This document shows positions 42,133-50,066 of a stretch of DNA of 64,000 bases, one piece after another. The stretch is taken from assembly GCA_001689495.1 (NCBI GenBank), contig LUJS01000043.1:29328-93327 (forward strand), given 5' to 3'. Numbering within the stretch: position 1 is the stretch's first letter; each line of letters begins with the position of its first letter. Below the pieces are notes generated by a model. The model made no database searches. It was not told where the DNA came from and saw nothing but the letters and a program-made list of their open reading frames with translations. A program made the translations under genes and the position numbers. Source of the stretch: Bacteroidales bacterium M8. GTDB taxonomy: Bacteria; Bacteroidota; Bacteroidia; Bacteroidales; Muribaculaceae.

Positions 42133-42165
42133 AAACAGAGCCGCACCCCGGGCGCGGCTCTGTTT
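42133..42165 (+). terminator. Terminator of malQ
   Basis: Twelve-bp stem AAACAGAGCCGC (42133-42144) with 42154-42165, followed by GTTCTTGT. Confidence 0.78.
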
Positions 42166-42205
42166 GTTCTTGTGAGTTGTGTCAATGCAAACAAAATGCT
42201 GATAT

Positions 42206-42236
42206 TTTGCGTTTTGCATAAAAATCACTATCTTTG
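42206..42236 (+). promoter_or_regulatory. Promoter of the small ORF / GNAT pair
   Basis: TTTG (42206-42209), 19 bases, TATCTTTG (42229-42236); first start codon at 42263. Confidence 0.8.
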
Positions 42237-42262
42237 CGACAGATATTCAAACAGACCCCGTC

Positions 42263-42448
42263 ATGATACACCCTAATTCCGGCTCCACAATGACCGCGGC
42301 AGAGGCAACCCATTTCCGCCGCGAGATGATGCGCCGCATGCGCGGCGACCTCACCGATCGCGAGCGTAGACAGCTCGAATGGCGTGGCAAGGTGTATGAG
42401 GAAATCCTGAAAGGCAATGGCGGCAAGAATCCGTTACTCTCCCGCTGA
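42263..42448 (+). CDS. Small basic protein before GNAT gene (61 aa)
   Basis: Not recognised. A short, charged, helix-prone protein (FRREMMRRMRGDLTDRERRQLEWRGKVYEEILKG) preceded by a full consensus promoter, overlapping the next gene by 32 bases in another frame. Size, charge and overlap are those of antitoxins in acetyltransferase toxin modules, but it does not show a clear ribbon-helix-helix fold. An internal Met at residue 10 is an alternative start. The promoter and overlap argue that it is real. Confidence 0.6.
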   Translation: MIHPNSGSTMTAAEATHFRREMMRRMRGDLTDRERRQLEWRGKVYEEILKGNGGKNPLLSR

Positions 42449-42986
42449 ATTGAGTTTCGCACCCCTCTCAGACGAGGATTTTGCAGAACTGGGCACGTTT
42501 TCGTGCGGAGTCGAGACAATCGACAGTTTTTTCAGGAATCAGGCTGAGCTGTGCTCAAGATACAGCTATCTCATTCCATATAAATGCACTCATCGTGACT
42601 CGGGCGAGATTCTCGGCTTGTTTACGTTGTCTAACGACGTGATTGCGCTTGAGTATGAGGATAAATATGACTTTCCCAATCTCCCGGACGAATATGAGGC
42701 GATTTTCCGTCAGCAAACCTCATTTCCTGCGGTCAATATCGGGCATCTTGCAGTGAGAAGCGACAGACAATCCAAGGACATAGGCCGGTTGATTGTGGTT
42801 TTTGTCGCCGAGACATTCGCTCATTACCGTATGACCGGCTGTCAGTTCATAACTGTCGATGCCCTCAACAATCACAGGGCAATAAATTTTTATCAGTCAG
42901 TACTCGGCTTTGAGTTTCAGACGGCCTCTGACATTGGCAAGCCCACACGGCGCATGTATCTGGATATTTTTACCGACAGACGGTGA
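42417..42986 (+). CDS. GNAT-family N-acetyltransferase, possible TacT-like toxin (189 aa)
   Basis: Cytoplasmic acetyl-CoA-dependent transferase. The GNAT core shows the beta4 segment VNIGHLAVRSDRQSKDIGRLIVVFVAETF (acetyl-CoA P-loop region, R-Q-S-K-D-IG in place of the usual Q-x-x-G-x-G/A) and later ITVDALNNHRAINFYQSVLGFE, the classic end of the fold. The start FSCGVETIDSFFRNQA is like the (C/S)G---LD-(F/Y)L opening of TacT-type tRNA-acetylating toxins. The upstream overlapping 61-residue protein would be its antitoxin in that case. AT-richer than malQ. A housekeeping peptide or small-molecule acetyltransferase remains possible. Confidence 0.82.
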   Translation: MAARIRYSPAELSFAPLSDEDFAELGTFSCGVETIDSFFRNQAELCSRYSYLIPYKCTHRDSGEILGLFTLSNDVIALEYEDKYDFPNLPDEYEAIFRQQTSFPAVNIGHLAVRSDRQSKDIGRLIVVFVAETFAHYRMTGCQFITVDALNNHRAINFYQSVLGFEFQTASDIGKPTRRMYLDIFTDRR

Positions 42987-43024
42987 TATATGCAATAAAG
43001 CGGGGTTGGGTCACTTTTTTTATT

Positions 43025-43056
43025 TTTGTATGTTTGCCGGGAAAATATTATCTTTG
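43025..43056 (+). promoter_or_regulatory. Promoter of the Big2 / FGE-like pair
   Basis: TTTG (43025-43028), 20 bases, TATCTTTG (43049-43056); leader about 140 bases to the ATG at 43200. Confidence 0.8.
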
Positions 43057-43199
43057 CGCCTATAATGGGATGTGTCATTGTCTGAACACACTATGAAGAA
43101 TGCACATCCGATACATTGAAAACACCACCGCGGACAGCTCTCTCCGTTGCTTCCTGTCTGAAACACATACAATCCATATAATGAACCAACCAATTCATC

Positions 43200-44396
43200 A
43201 TGAACATTTTAAAGTTGAAGGGTGAGGCAAGAAAGCAGTTTTGTCTCACTATTGCGATGCTGTTGCTGAGTCTTGGCTGCAGCGTCACGGCCACGGCCGC
43301 CGACGGCTCACTCTATGTGGGAGAGCCCGGATACCTTTCCGGCCCATCGTATACGGGAGTCATGGATGCCATCGCGTGGTATAGCGACAGGTCTAACGAC
43401 ATCAGCATCTCAGGCGACGCTTCGGGCGCCAGTGTGGTTATCCAGTCGTATTTCTCAGGTGTCGCGACAATCGAGTGCCAGTATGGCTATCACTATTATT
43501 CAGGTGGCAGACGTCACAACCAGACGGGACATCTCAGATTCACGCTCTCGTGTCGGGCTTCTACGGTCACCATCGACAAGTCGAGCCTGAGCATCGGACC
43601 GGGCGGGACAGCCACGCTCACATACAGCAACAGCTCGGGCTACAAGCTACCCATCGGCATGTGGCGCACGGACAACGATAAGATTGCTCTTGTTGACGAC
43701 GGCGAGCGCGCCGTTGGCAAACAGACAGTAACCATCAAGGGCGTTGCGCCGGGAACTTGCAACATCACGCTTTATGCCAATACCGGCGGCGATAATCCGG
43801 TCTGCAAGGTCTCTGTGGCCGACGTGCCTGCCAACAGCATTGCACTGTCGCCTTCAGAACTGAAGATACAGGAGGGTAAGACAGGATCATTCAAGTACAC
43901 GCTGACTCCGTCAAACTCGTCGTCCAAGATCTCGTGGCGCATCTCTGACGAATCGGTTGCGACCATAACGAGCAAGGGAGTCATCAAAGGCATCAGGGAG
44001 GGGCGTGCCATCGTCACGGCGACTACCGACAACGGACTCTCGGCCACCGGAACGGTCATCATTGCCGGCCAGCCGACCTCCGTATCGCTTGGCGGCAGTG
44101 CCCGGTTGTATCTCGGATATTCCTCGAGAATCACTCCCGCGCTGATCCCCTCGACGGCCATGACTACCTATACGTGGAAATCGGACAACACCAAGGTTGT
44201 CACGGTCAGCTCGTCGGGCATACTCAAGGCTGTATCGGCCGGACAGGCCCTCATTACCGTGAAGACCGCAAACGGACTTGAGGCATCGGTGAGGGTGACC
44301 GTCGTGGAGGCCCCCGAGGGGCTTGATGCGGCCAATGCAAGGTCGCGCACTGCCAAAATGAAAAAACTTATCAATTCAGTCCTAAAAACAAGATAA
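43200..44396 (+). CDS. Exported protein with bacterial Ig-like (Big2) domains (398 aa)
   Basis: Probable cell-surface or periplasmic adhesion-type protein. Signal peptide about residues 10-35 (hydrophobic core AMLLLSLGCSVTATAADG). Residues about 35-120 form a module with no family I know; then come Ig-like repeats ending in Big2-type motifs: STVTIDKSSLSIGPGGTATL, IALSPSELKIQEGKTGSFKYTLTP...ISDESVATITSKGVIKGIREGRAIVTATT, and a third copy (ARLYLGYSSRITPALIPS, KVVTVSSSGILKAVSAGQALITVKT). The C-terminus (ARSRTAKMKKLINSVLKTR) is basic. No sorting signal was seen. It is six bases upstream of the FGE-like lipoprotein gene, so they should be made together. Confidence 0.82.
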   Translation: MNILKLKGEARKQFCLTIAMLLLSLGCSVTATAADGSLYVGEPGYLSGPSYTGVMDAIAWYSDRSNDISISGDASGASVVIQSYFSGVATIECQYGYHYYSGGRRHNQTGHLRFTLSCRASTVTIDKSSLSIGPGGTATLTYSNSSGYKLPIGMWRTDNDKIALVDDGERAVGKQTVTIKGVAPGTCNITLYANTGGDNPVCKVSVADVPANSIALSPSELKIQEGKTGSFKYTLTPSNSSSKISWRISDESVATITSKGVIKGIREGRAIVTATTDNGLSATGTVIIAGQPTSVSLGGSARLYLGYSSRITPALIPSTAMTTYTWKSDNTKVVTVSSSGILKAVSAGQALITVKTANGLEASVRVTVVEAPEGLDAANARSRTAKMKKLINSVLKTR

Positions 44397-44402
44397 TCCA
44401 TC

Positions 44403-45842
44403 ATGACACGATATATCAAATACATCAAGATTTTCGTCCCGGTCGTTCTGTCGCTGATACTGTTTCCGTCATGCAGCGACGACTCGTCGGACGGCGGGGC
44501 AAATGGCCCCGGATCAATCGGCGGCGCAGTCAATTCGGTGTCTACTGACTGGCTTGCACCCCGTTCCGAGGTGCGCGCACGCATGAAGGGCTACAACATG
44601 CTCGGCGCGCCTTCGACAGATGTGGATCTGTTTGAGAATGCCGCAAACGGATACCTCGTGGCCTATGAGTATGAGAATGATCTTCTGCTCACATCGGCCA
44701 TCATGATACCGTCGGGCGGAGACGGGATAGATGCCGACGCCATACTGAAATCCTATGCCTATGTCGGCGACATCGACGGCGGAAGGCTTTATGCCGATAC
44801 CGACCGAAACACGATGGCCTGCTACTGGGAAGCGATGTCGGGATATTCGGACTATGCGGGCATCGGATTCACCCCCGTGACATCGCATATACTCGGCACG
44901 TCAGAGCGATATGGCGTCACGACCGGCGACGTATCGGTGACCGCGACCACGGCTCGCTTCAACATCTCTATCAAGGGGGACGGAAAAGTCAAGGAGGCCG
45001 GTGTCGAATTCGGCTCAAGTCCGGAGTTCAAATCCGGCGAGACACGCACCGTGTCCAAACTCAATCCCACGACAGACCTGTCGCTGAGTGCCACAGGCAT
45101 ATTAGGCGAGTTGAAATACTATTACAGGGCATATGCCGTCATAGACGGGGCATATTACTACGGAGAGACCAAGTCGTTCGACACTCCGCAGCTCACATAT
45201 TCCATTGATGGCCAGATATACAGAATGATCAAGGTAGAAGGTGGACCATACGGCGATTTCCTGATGATGCAGACCGAGGTTATTCCCTCCAAGGACATTA
45301 CTGTCGGGGAGCATGCCGTCAGACTTGACAAAAACCAAGATAAGTACATAATAAAGGCAGAATTACGAGAGTTCCTTTACAATCTCCAGCAGAAAACCGG
45401 TTTGGCGTGGCGCATGCCGACATCGCAGGAGTGGAAACTCGCAGCCGGCGGCGGCGCGCTGTCCAAAGGTTTTGTGTATGCCGGAAGCAACGATGCCGCC
45501 GAGGTGGCTTGGCATAGCACCAACGCCACGTCTGCAATGTCTCCGGGCTTGCTCAAGGCCAACGAGCTCGGCTTCTATGATATGAGCGGCAATTATTCCG
45601 AACTCACAAACGATGCCCAGCTCGACGCACTTGCCCAAGGAAAGTATTTCACGGCGTCCAGTGCCGATTGGTCATCATCCCGGTGCTATGGAGGCAACTG
45701 GAGTAAATCGGCGTCCGGCTGTACCATAGAAAGCAGTTTCCTGACACCCGGTGTCGAAAAAAACAAGATCGACGCCAGATACTATACTCTTCGTCTGGTC
45801 ATTTCATGCGATGCTTCTTTCGACGCATCCACTGTCAAGTAA
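44403..45842 (+). CDS. Lipoprotein with degenerate formylglycine-generating-enzyme-like domain (479 aa)
   Basis: Lipobox FPSC puts the acylated Cys at residue 24, followed by SDDSSDGG, typical of surface lipoproteins. Residues about 160-265 look fibronectin-like (VKEAGVEFGSSPEFKSGETRTVS, YYYRAYAVIDGAYYYGET). Residues about 335-475 resemble the FGE/SUMF1 fold: WRMPTSQEWKLAAGGG, FVYAGSNDAAEVAW, ANELGFYDMSGNYSEL and RCYGGNWSKSASGC. The two cysteines of the usual catalytic site are not in their normal places, so binding through the C-type-lectin-like fold is more likely than catalysis. Co-transcribed with the Big2 protein; function of the pair unknown. Confidence 0.8.
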   Translation: MTRYIKYIKIFVPVVLSLILFPSCSDDSSDGGANGPGSIGGAVNSVSTDWLAPRSEVRARMKGYNMLGAPSTDVDLFENAANGYLVAYEYENDLLLTSAIMIPSGGDGIDADAILKSYAYVGDIDGGRLYADTDRNTMACYWEAMSGYSDYAGIGFTPVTSHILGTSERYGVTTGDVSVTATTARFNISIKGDGKVKEAGVEFGSSPEFKSGETRTVSKLNPTTDLSLSATGILGELKYYYRAYAVIDGAYYYGETKSFDTPQLTYSIDGQIYRMIKVEGGPYGDFLMMQTEVIPSKDITVGEHAVRLDKNQDKYIIKAELREFLYNLQQKTGLAWRMPTSQEWKLAAGGGALSKGFVYAGSNDAAEVAWHSTNATSAMSPGLLKANELGFYDMSGNYSELTNDAQLDALAQGKYFTASSADWSSSRCYGGNWSKSASGCTIESSFLTPGVEKNKIDARYYTLRLVISCDASFDASTVK

Positions 45843-45864
45843 CGACCACACGCACCGATGAGAA

Positions 45865-45902
45865 ACATCCCCCCGCTGGCCTTGATGCCTGCGGGGGGAT
45901 GT
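45865..45902. terminator. Shared terminator between convergent genes
   Basis: Perfect 12-bp stem (45865-45876 with 45891-45902) and 14-base loop, midway between the lipoprotein stop (45842) and the nitroreductase stop (45931). No T run on either side. Confidence 0.65.
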
Positions 45903-45930
45903 CGGTATCATTCAGTTCTCAGCCACGGGG

Positions 45931-46548
45931 TCAATAGCCCACGGGGTTGTTGAGGATGGGGCGGTGGGTGGCGGGGAGGTTGAGGAGGGCCGAGATGGCT
46001 GCGGTGTCCATGCTGGCGCGGGGTACTGTCCGGAGTCCGGCCGAGGTGCAGAACAGGTTGATGTTCTGGCAGACTATGCCTGCGTCGGCGGCCATCATAA
46101 GGTCGGCGCGCCCTCCTGTGCCCTGAAACTTGTCGCCGTTCATCACCATGAGTATGCTCACGGGGGCCGTTGCTGCAAATTCCTGTCCGGCGTTGAGCAG
46201 GGTGCGGTGATCGCCCTCGGCCACTGGCGTCAGCGTGTGGCCGGCGGCGTCATAGAGCCATACGCCCTCGGGGTCGAAGACATAGAGGTCTATCTCCTGA
46301 CGGTTCATGGCCGACGGGGCCGTGCGGTGACCGTCGGGACGATTGACGCCGTTTGCGGCCCACAGCAGGTCGCCCAGAGTCTGTTCGGAGAGGGGGCGGT
46401 CGCTGTACTGGCGGTCAGAGTGGCGCGAGGCCAATGTCTGCATCAGCGGCATGCCTCCGGTCTTGTCGGGCGCGGGGAGGGTGCGGGGGCCGATGGCATT
46501 CATTGTCAGTGCGACGGCGGCCATGGCTGCGGTGAGTATTATGCGCAT
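45931..46548 (-). CDS. Exported nitroreductase-family protein, SagB/ThcOx-like (205 aa)
   Basis: FMN-binding nitroreductase fold: SRHSDRQYSDRPLSEQTLGDLLWAANGVNRPDGHRTAPSAMNRQEIDLYV is the opening seen in SagB/ThcOx-type oxidoreductases, with the S-R-x-S-x-R-x-Y flavin phosphate contact. The late block ADAGIVCQNINLFCTSAGL is also typical. The N-terminus (MRIILTAAMAAVALTMNA) looks like a signal peptide, so it should work in the periplasm. It lies 16 bases after the oxidoreductase gamma subunit and is probably the last gene of that operon. Natural substrate unknown. Confidence 0.85.
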   Translation of the reverse strand: MRIILTAAMAAVALTMNAIGPRTLPAPDKTGGMPLMQTLASRHSDRQYSDRPLSEQTLGDLLWAANGVNRPDGHRTAPSAMNRQEIDLYVFDPEGVWLYDAAGHTLTPVAEGDHRTLLNAGQEFAATAPVSILMVMNGDKFQGTGGRADLMMAADAGIVCQNINLFCTSAGLRTVPRASMDTAAISALLNLPATHRPILNNPVGY

Positions 46549-46564
46549 TTTTTTGTGTCGGTCT

Positions 46565-47101
46565 TTATCCCACCAGCTCCATGCCCTTGAGGATGGCGTC
46601 CTTGTTGAGGGGGAGCAGGTGATGGTGGCGTTCGGGGAGTGTTTTCTTGAGTCCGCGCATCACGGCATCGACGCTCACCAGTCCGCGGGCCTTGAGCAGG
46701 GCGCCGAGCAGCACCATGTTGTAGACCTTGGACGAGGGGAGCTTGAACGTGGCCTCCATGGCGTCGACCGGAATGATGGTGATGTCGGTGCGGGTGGGGG
46801 CGTGGTGGATGCTGTAGGGGTCGTAGATGAGCGTGCCGCCGGGCTTGAGCTTCTTCTCGAACTTGTCGAGGCTCTGCTGGTTCAGTATCACGGCGGTGTC
46901 ATAAGAGTTGAGTACGGGGCTCGATATGGCCGAGTCTGACAGTATCACCGTCACGTTGGCGGTGCCTCCGCGCTGCTCGGGGCCGTAAGAGGGCATCCAT
47001 GTCACCTCGAGGTCGTCCATGAGTCCGGCGTAGGCCAGAATCTTGCCCATCGAGAGGACACCCTGTCCTCCGAATCCGGCTATGATGATTTCTTCCTTCA
47101 T
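46565..47101 (-). CDS. 2-oxoacid:ferredoxin oxidoreductase, gamma subunit
   Basis: Cytoplasmic subunit of an oxygen-sensitive 2-oxoacid oxidoreductase. GFGGQGVLSMGKILAYAG near residue 9 and MPSYGPEQRGGTANVTVILSD are the gamma-domain marks; length 178 is normal for the separate gamma chain. It lies 13 bases after the beta subunit. Together with alpha, beta and ferredoxin subunits it oxidises a 2-oxoacid plus CoA to acyl-CoA, CO2 and reduced ferredoxin. Confidence 0.92.
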   Translation of the reverse strand: MKEEIIIAGFGGQGVLSMGKILAYAGLMDDLEVTWMPSYGPEQRGGTANVTVILSDSAISSPVLNSYDTAVILNQQSLDKFEKKLKPGGTLIYDPYSIHHAPTRTDITIIPVDAMEATFKLPSSKVYNMVLLGALLKARGLVSVDAVMRGLKKTLPERHHHLLPLNKDAILKGMELVG

Positions 47102-47114
47102 TGTCTGGCGGGTG

Positions 47115-47882
47115 TTATTTGACTGTATTCTTTATATCGCCCGGAGGATAGGCTGCGAACATGTGCTCTTCCATCCACTTGTTGGCGGCGTCGGGCGACA
47201 GTTTCCAGCCCGAGGCGCATGTGCCGACAACCTCGACCACCGATGTTCCCAGTCCCTTCATCGAGTTCTCGAACGCCTGACGTATGGCCTTCTTGGCCTT
47301 GCGCACGGCGGCTGCGGTGTGTACGCTCTGGCGGGTCACATAGCATGTGCCCTCGAGCTGTGCCAGCAGCGGGGTGATGTTGAGGGGGTGTCCGTTCAGG
47401 TCTACGCGGCGTCCGTAGGGGGTGGTGGCGGTGACCATGCCCTCGAGCGTGGTGGGGGCCATCTGGCCGCCGGTCATGCCATAGATGCCGTTGTTGATGA
47501 AGATGATGACGATGTTCTCGCCGCGGTTGGCGGCGTGGATGGTCTCGGCGGTGCCTATGGCGGCGAGGTCGCCGTCGCCCTGATATGTGAACACCATGCG
47601 CGTGGGGTTGAGCCTCTTGACTGCCGTGGCCACTGCGGGCGCGCGGCCGTGGGCGGCCTCGATCCAGTCGATGTCGATATAGTTGTATGCCATGACGGCG
47701 CACCCCACGGGTGCCACGCCGATGGCTATGTGTTCGGCTCCCATCTCTTCGATCACCTCGGCCACCAGCTTGTGCACCACTCCGTGCGAGCAGCCGGGGC
47801 AGTAGTGCATGGTGTTGTCGTTGAGCAGACGGGGCTTGCAGGCCACCTTGTTCTGTGGCTGTCTGATTTCGTCGCGTGTCAT
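47115..47882 (-). CDS. 2-oxoacid:ferredoxin oxidoreductase, beta (TPP-binding) subunit
   Basis: Thiamine-diphosphate subunit (255 aa). Motifs: HYCPGCSHGVVHKLVAE with the conserved C-x-G-C, GDGDLAAIGTAETIHAANRG with the following N-x-I-YGMTGGQ that completes the TPP/Mg site, and APTTLEGMVTATTPYG. The longer open frame up to 48092 lies inside the alpha gene and codes an Arg/Pro-rich shadow, so the start at 47882 (MTRDEIRQPQNK), overlapping the alpha stop by four bases (ATGA), is chosen. Confidence 0.93.
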   Translation of the reverse strand: MTRDEIRQPQNKVACKPRLLNDNTMHYCPGCSHGVVHKLVAEVIEEMGAEHIAIGVAPVGCAVMAYNYIDIDWIEAAHGRAPAVATAVKRLNPTRMVFTYQGDGDLAAIGTAETIHAANRGENIVIIFINNGIYGMTGGQMAPTTLEGMVTATTPYGRRVDLNGHPLNITPLLAQLEGTCYVTRQSVHTAAAVRKAKKAIRQAFENSMKGLGTSVVEVVGTCASGWKLSPDAANKWMEEHMFAAYPPGDIKNTVK

Positions 47883-48967
47883 AGTGAGATTCCAAATTTG
47901 TCCTTGAGGGCGGCGAGCACCTCGTCGGGGTCCATGACTATGCCGCCCATGCGGCCGAAGTGATGTACGGGTATGCGGTTGTCGAGGCTGAGGCGCACGT
48001 CCTCGATCATCTGGCCGGCGTTGAGCTCGACCACGAGGATGCCCTTGACCTGACGGCTCAGGCGTGCCACCTCGGCGGCGGGGAAGGGCCAAAGGGTGAC
48101 GGGCCTGAGCATGCCCACCTTGACGCCCTTGGCGCGGGCCTCCTCGATGGCTTTCTGGCAGATGCGTGCCACGCAGCCGAAGGCCATGACCAGATATTCG
48201 GCGTCGTCGGTCTCGTATTCCTGATACCTCACCTCGTTGGCCGAGATGAGATCATATTTCTCCTGAAGGTGGATGTTGTTCTTCTCCATCAGTGCGGGAT
48301 CCAGCTCGAGGGTGGTCTGCACGTTGGGGCGGCGCGTCGCGGGACGGCCCGTCACAGCCCACGGGCACTGCTGGGCTATCTCCTCGTCGGTGCGGCGGGG
48401 ACGCGAGGGGGGCAGGATGACCTTCTCCATCATCTGGCCCACGATGCCGTCGGCCAGCATCATCACCGGGTTGCGGTACTTGTAGGCGAGGTCAAAGCCG
48501 AGGCCCACGAAATCGGCCATCTCCTGCACCGACGCGGGCGCCAGCACTATCAGGTGATAGTCGCCGTGGCCGCCACCCTTGACGGCCTGAAAATAGTCGG
48601 CCTGCGAGGGCTGGATGGTGCCCAGACCGGGCCCGCCGCGCATACAGTTGATGATGAGCGCGGGCAGCTCGCCTGCGGCTATGTACGAGATGCCTTCCTG
48701 CTTGAGGCTCACGCCGGGACTTGACGACGATGTCATGCAGGCCTTGCCTGTGGCGGCGCCGCCATAAACCATGTTGATGGCGGCCACCTCGCTCTCGGCT
48801 TGGAGCACCACCATTCCGGTCGTGTCCCACGGCATCAGCTCTTCGAGAGTCTCGAGAATCTCGCTCTGCGGAGTGATGGGATAGCCGAAGTAGCCGTCCA
48901 CGCCATATCGGATCGCGGCATGGGCTATTGCCTCATTGCCTTTCATCAATCTGACTTCTTCTTCCAT
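47879..48967 (-). CDS. vorB: 2-oxoacid:ferredoxin oxidoreductase, alpha subunit (VorB-like)
   Basis: Subunit of 362 residues with the pyrimidine-binding domain (VRLMKGNEAIAHAAIRYGVDGYFGYPITPQSEILETL, QAESEVAAINMVYGGAATGKACMTSSSSPG) and the transketolase C-terminal domain (VKVGMLRPVTLWPFPAAEV, ILVVELNAGQM). The gene order (small ferredoxin, alpha, beta, gamma) and sizes are those of Bacteroides clusters named vor (3-methyl-2-oxobutanoate) or kor (2-oxoglutarate); sequence alone does not settle which acid is used. Likely roles are branched-chain acyl-CoA formation or succinyl-CoA balance under anaerobic growth. Confidence 0.9.
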   Translation of the reverse strand: MEEEVRLMKGNEAIAHAAIRYGVDGYFGYPITPQSEILETLEELMPWDTTGMVVLQAESEVAAINMVYGGAATGKACMTSSSSPGVSLKQEGISYIAAGELPALIINCMRGGPGLGTIQPSQADYFQAVKGGGHGDYHLIVLAPASVQEMADFVGLGFDLAYKYRNPVMMLADGIVGQMMEKVILPPSRPRRTDEEIAQQCPWAVTGRPATRRPNVQTTLELDPALMEKNNIHLQEKYDLISANEVRYQEYETDDAEYLVMAFGCVARICQKAIEEARAKGVKVGMLRPVTLWPFPAAEVARLSRQVKGILVVELNAGQMIEDVRLSLDNRIPVHHFGRMGGIVMDPDEVLAALKDKFGISL

Positions 48968-48984
48968 ATTGTTGGGTGCGGGGG

Positions 48985-49215
48985 TTATTTTTCAACTACT
49001 CTATAGACGGTTATGCACCCGTCGGGGCACACAGTGGCACAGGCGGCACACCCTATGCATGCCTCGGGGGCCACGTCGGCGGCATAGTGGTAGCCGCGGT
49101 CGTTGACATCTTTGGTCTCGAGGGCGAGCACCGAGCAGGGACATGCCACCACGCACAGGTCGCAACCCTTGCAGCGCTCGCGGTCTATGTCGACGGCTCC
49201 GATTATCTTTGCCAT
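48985..49215 (-). CDS. 2-oxoacid oxidoreductase ferredoxin (delta) subunit
   Basis: 76-residue 2[4Fe-4S] ferredoxin: two motifs, CKGCDLCVVACP and CIGCAACATVCP, bind the clusters that carry electrons from the TPP subunit. First gene of the operon; a TATATTTG box lies at 49265-49272. The alpha subunit begins 17 bases downstream. Confidence 0.95.
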   Translation of the reverse strand: MAKIIGAVDIDRERCKGCDLCVVACPCSVLALETKDVNDRGYHYAADVAPEACIGCAACATVCPDGCITVYRVVEK

Positions 49216-49264
49216 ATTCTGTTGGTATGTTGAGGTTTTTTGTGATGAACAATATTATTCAACA

Positions 49265-49272
49265 CAAATATA
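49265..49272 (-). promoter_or_regulatory. Promoter -7 box of the oxidoreductase operon
   Basis: TATATTTG on the minus strand, 49 bases before the ferredoxin start; -33 element unclear. Confidence 0.55.
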
Positions 49273-49376
49273 CTAATAATTTCAATCAGGCGGTTGCGGT
49301 TTAAGGGAATTTAACCCTTTGCACAAATAGCGCGGCCGTGAGCAGGGTCGGCGTCAGTGTGTTGTGTGTCAGACTG

Positions 49377-50066
49377 TTATTGCTGTCGGGCCTTCGGGAA
49401 CTCGAATCGCTGCACGCCGCCGCGGTTGTCAGTGGCCACGACGACGGTGACACCCTGCGTCGAGGGACTGTCCCAGACCTCCGAGATGTCGTATGACGAG
49501 TAGTATTCCCTGTCATACGCCCCGGTCTCGCCGGCCGGCAGCGTGTGGGCCAGATAGAGCTCGGGCCACTCCCTCTGCTGCCAGTCGTGACAGGCCACGA
49601 GGGTGAATATGCGGGGTTTGGATAGTGTGGGGAGGCGTAGGTTGAAGTTGATGTACCTGCCCGTGCGCCACACGCTGGCCAGCCACACGGGGTTGGCGTC
49701 CCACAGTTCGTATTCCTCGCGCCACTCGGTCATCACCGGTCCGTGATTTATCTCATAGCCCCATTCGACCGAGACCGGGCCCGAGGTGTAGGGCAGGTTT
49801 GACGGGGTGGTATATCGTATCATCATCCTCGTTCCGGTCTTGTATGTGTCCGAGAGGGTAATGTCGGAGTGCAACGTGGCCTCGGGCTCGTCGCCGTCGC
49901 GTATCACGCTGAAGGTGGCGCACCCTCCGGGGGCGGTGTTGCCCTCGTATGTGGCGATGTCTGTGAAGGGCATCAGCACCTCGCCGTCCACGCCGTCGGG
50001 GCGGCACGACACCGCCGCGAGGGCCAGAGCCGCCAGTGCGGCAGTGATGTATCGGGCCTTGCTCAT
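49377..50066 (-). CDS. Lipoprotein, possibly NigD-like (229 aa)
   Basis: Lipobox AAVSC with the acylated Cys at residue 21. Two beta-rich halves: residues about 35-115 (ATFSVIRDGDEPEATLHSD, GTRMMIRYTTPSN) and about 130-225 (YINFNLRLPTLSKPRIFTLVACHD, LYLAHT, VVVATDNRGGVQRFEFP). This two-part plan resembles NigD-like proteins of Bacteroidales, but the likeness is weak. The start overlaps the LolD-type ATPase stop by four bases, so the two are translated together, which suggests a link between lipoprotein and ABC function. Role unknown. Confidence 0.7.
   Translation of the reverse strand: MSKARYITAALAALALAAVSCRPDGVDGEVLMPFTDIATYEGNTAPGGCATFSVIRDGDEPEATLHSDITLSDTYKTGTRMMIRYTTPSNLPYTSGPVSVEWGYEINHGPVMTEWREEYELWDANPVWLASVWRTGRYINFNLRLPTLSKPRIFTLVACHDWQQREWPELYLAHTLPAGETGAYDREYYSSYDISEVWDSPSTQGVTVVVATDNRGGVQRFEFPKARQQ

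Noticed and set aside
44403..45842. Diversity-generating retroelement target (FGE/C-type-lectin fold)
   Set aside because: No reverse transcriptase, template repeat or second copy of the C-terminal segment is present in the window.
47883..48092. N-terminal extension of the oxidoreductase beta subunit
   Set aside because: The added 70 residues are Arg/Pro/Gly-rich and come from another frame of the alpha gene; the beta family starts at the ATG at 47882.
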